From NCBI GenBank assembly GCA_001804285.1, contig MHFR01000003.1, forward strand, positions 1 to 53,227: a stretch of 53,227 nt of DNA. Reading direction: 5' to 3'. Below are positions 51,401-53,227 of the stretch, one piece after another (within the stretch, counting starts at the first letter, position 1; each line of letters begins with the position of its first letter). A model generated the notes under the pieces. The model was given only the letters and a program-made list of their open reading frames with translations. It was not told the DNA's origin and did no database searches. The stretch is from Candidatus Danuiimicrobium aquiferis. GTDB lineage: Bacteria > Omnitrophota > Omnitrophia > Omnitrophales > Danuiimicrobiaceae. The position numbers and the translations under genes are program-made.

Positions 51401-52954
51401 TTGTGCGAACAGCTGTTTGAAATAATTGTAAAGCAACGGTCCCCTCTCGGATAAAGCGGCAAGGGCCGCATCGTTCCCCATCGAACCAATCGGTTCCTGC
51501 GCATTTTCCACCATTGGGACAATAATCATTTTAAGATCTTCAAGCGTATAACCGAAAGCGCGTTGGCGTTTTGCAAGAAGTGCTTCTACAGTGATGATCT
51601 CCGGGGTTTCAAAGAGGCCTTTCAGTTCGATCCGGTGTTTGTCTAACCAGCGGCGGTAAAATTGGCGACGTGAAATATTTGATTTGATTTCATTGTCTTT
51701 GACCACACGCTGTCTTTCCGTATCGACGACAATCATTTTTCCGGGGGCAAGACGCCCTTTTTCCAGGACATCTTCCGCTTCGATATCGAGAACTCCTGTT
51801 TCGGAGGCAAGCACCATTTTCCCGCTTTTTGTAATGATATAGCGTGCCGGGCGAAGGCCGTTTCGATCCAGAATCGCCCCGACTTTTATACCGTCCGTAA
51901 ACGCGACGGCGGCCGGCCCATCCCACGGTTCCATGATAGCGGCATGATATTCATAAAACGCGCGTTTGTCTTCGCTCATGTGATATTTGGGCCCGAACGC
52001 TTCCGGGATCATCATCATCGCGGTATGTTCCATGGTCCGCCCGCCGAGAGTGAGGAGTTCAAAGACGTTATCGAGGATAGCCGAATCACTCATGATCGGA
52101 TTAATCGTGGGATATAATTTTGTGATATCGCCACCGAACAATTTCGAAGAAAGCGTTTTTTCGCGCGCCATCATTTTATTAATATTTCCGCGCAACGTAT
52201 TGATTTCACCATTGTGGGCAAGATAACGGAAAGGCTGAGCTAGTGCCCAAGAGGGAAAGGTGTTTGTGCTATACCGTTGGTGGACCAAAGCCATGGCGCT
52301 TAGAAGGTCGGGATTCTCGAGGTCATGATAAAAATTTGCGAACTGAGGCGCAACAAACATTCCTTTGTAAACGATAGTGCGGGAGGAAAGAGATGCGATA
52401 TAAAATTTTTCGATTGGCCATCCGATTTTGGCCGCTTCATTTTCAAGGCATTTTCGGACGATATACAGCTTTCGTTCAAGTTCAGCACCGGTGAATTCCT
52501 CATAGCCGATAAAGGCTTGCCAAATAGAAGGCATTGCATCGCGTGCCATATCGCCGAGTGAATCCGGATCTACCGGAACAGGCCGCCAGCCGTATACGCG
52601 GCATCCCTCGCGTTGAATCACGCCGTTTGCGACGTGCCTGGCACGTTCGGCTTCTTTTTCACATTGAGGGAGAAAAAACATTCCGACACCGTAAGTGCCT
52701 TCTTGCGGGAGAATAAACTCGATTGTTTTTTTTAAAAATTTATGCGGAAGTTGCAAAGTCATTCCCGCACCGTCGCCGGTTTTTAAATCGCCACCCAGAG
52801 CGCCTCGATGAGCCAGGTTTCGGAGAATTTGAAGGCCTTCTTCGACAATCCGATGGGATTTTTCTCCGTTGATTTGAACAACGAAACCGACGCCACATGA
52901 ATCATGCTCATTTGCCGGATCGTAAAGGCCGCATTGTTTTATTAATCTATCCAT
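48425..52954 (-). CDS. gltB: Glutamate synthase (NADPH) large subunit
   Basis: 1509 residues, normal length. A short propeptide precedes the catalytic Cys20 (HDSCGVGFV) of the class II glutaminase domain. [31 protein letters not shown] follows as the glutaminase signature. The FMN-binding synthase domain has [31 protein letters not shown] and a 3Fe-4S cysteine motif [17 protein letters not shown] (about 1121-1137). The C-terminal beta-helix GXGXG domain has [11 protein letters not shown] and [22 protein letters not shown]. It forms glutamate from glutamine and 2-oxoglutarate. Confidence 0.97.
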   Translation of the reverse strand: [1509 protein letters not shown]

Positions 52955-53227
52955 AATACGGTTTCCACAGATGCAAAAATTTAAAAACGCAACAATTTTG
53001 TAGACAAATATACAAATTTGTTATACTTTACTTCGAATTTGTATTTTTTTTAGCTTATGTAGTACTAATAAAGCAACAATTATGCCGTTTTATTAAGCCA
53101 AAAAATTTTCGTAACTATTTGTCCTATTTTAATTAAAGAAAAAATAGTAAATTTATATCACTACTGTCCCAATGTTGAATGATCTATTGTTTGTAACTTA
53201 TTTAAGGTCACTATGTTGCTATCCAAA
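52955..53227 (-). promoter_or_regulatory. gltBD upstream region with AT-rich palindrome
   Basis: About 270 bp, very AT-rich, no gene seen. On the minus strand TATAAC and TATATT are possible -10 elements. A perfect palindrome ACAAATTTGT (53012-53021) extends to a direct repeat with ACAAATA, a possible operator. TGGAA precedes the gltB ATG by about 9 nt. No riboswitch was recognised. Confidence 0.3.

Overview
This window is a chromosomal segment of a Gram-negative, probably uncultured environmental bacterium. Reasons: type IV pilus minor-pilin operons, c-di-GMP signalling proteins, a class II B12-dependent ribonucleotide reductase, a long IspH, a giant secreted protein built of Ig-like, InlB-like and beta-helix modules, and many dispersed palindromic repeats. 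The style fits Omnitrophota, or possibly Nitrospirota or Desulfobacterota. The phylum is an inference with low confidence. No rRNA, tRNA, CRISPR array, phage or classical transposase was seen.

Layout. (1) 1-8683, minus strand: the first 2894 codons of a giant surface or secreted protein that runs off the left edge. (2) 9.1-26.1 kb, plus strand: housekeeping genes dominated by folate and one-carbon metabolism (pabB, a pabC-like aminotransferase, purH, folC, mnmE, nrdJ, fchA-like, folD, panB) plus a DUF1015 gene and a DUF559 nuclease gene carried by a repeat element. (3) 26.2-31.4 kb, plus strand: a phosphorelay-like cluster of a membrane histidine kinase, three stand-alone receivers, a receiver-kinase hybrid and a receiver-GGDEF-HD-GYP protein. 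(4) 31.7-34.8 kb: a small hypothetical gene, ispH, a two-TM protein and an RlmD/TrmA-type RNA methyltransferase. (5) 35.1-45.7 kb, minus strand: three consecutive minor-pilin operons, each headed by a c-di-GMP-I (GEMM) riboswitch leader with an intrinsic terminator. Two of them end in a HEAT-like repeat protein. (6) 45.8-46.9 kb, plus strand: a membrane GGDEF protein facing away from the pilin operons. (7) 47.0-53.0 kb, minus strand: gltB-gltD.

Two stories stand out. First, a local c-di-GMP circuit: two predicted cyclases (one with HD-GYP) lie beside three riboswitch-controlled pilin operons, so pilus-tip composition may be set by c-di-GMP at the level of transcription termination. The operons are paralogous, and two leaders are near-identical over 261 bp. 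Second, palindromic-element activity. Repeats sit in frame inside three conserved enzymes (DUF1015 protein, PabB, RlmD-like). They supply the 3' ends of folC, pabB and the DUF559 gene, and a palindromic hairpin occupies exactly the same position in the ligand-binding core of two of the three riboswitches. One repeat copy carries the DUF559 nuclease gene at the position where other copies have only a short spacer. This suggests an autonomous element with internally deleted derivatives. A second family is a 178-bp MITE with 17-bp perfect terminal inverted repeats and flanking direct repeats.
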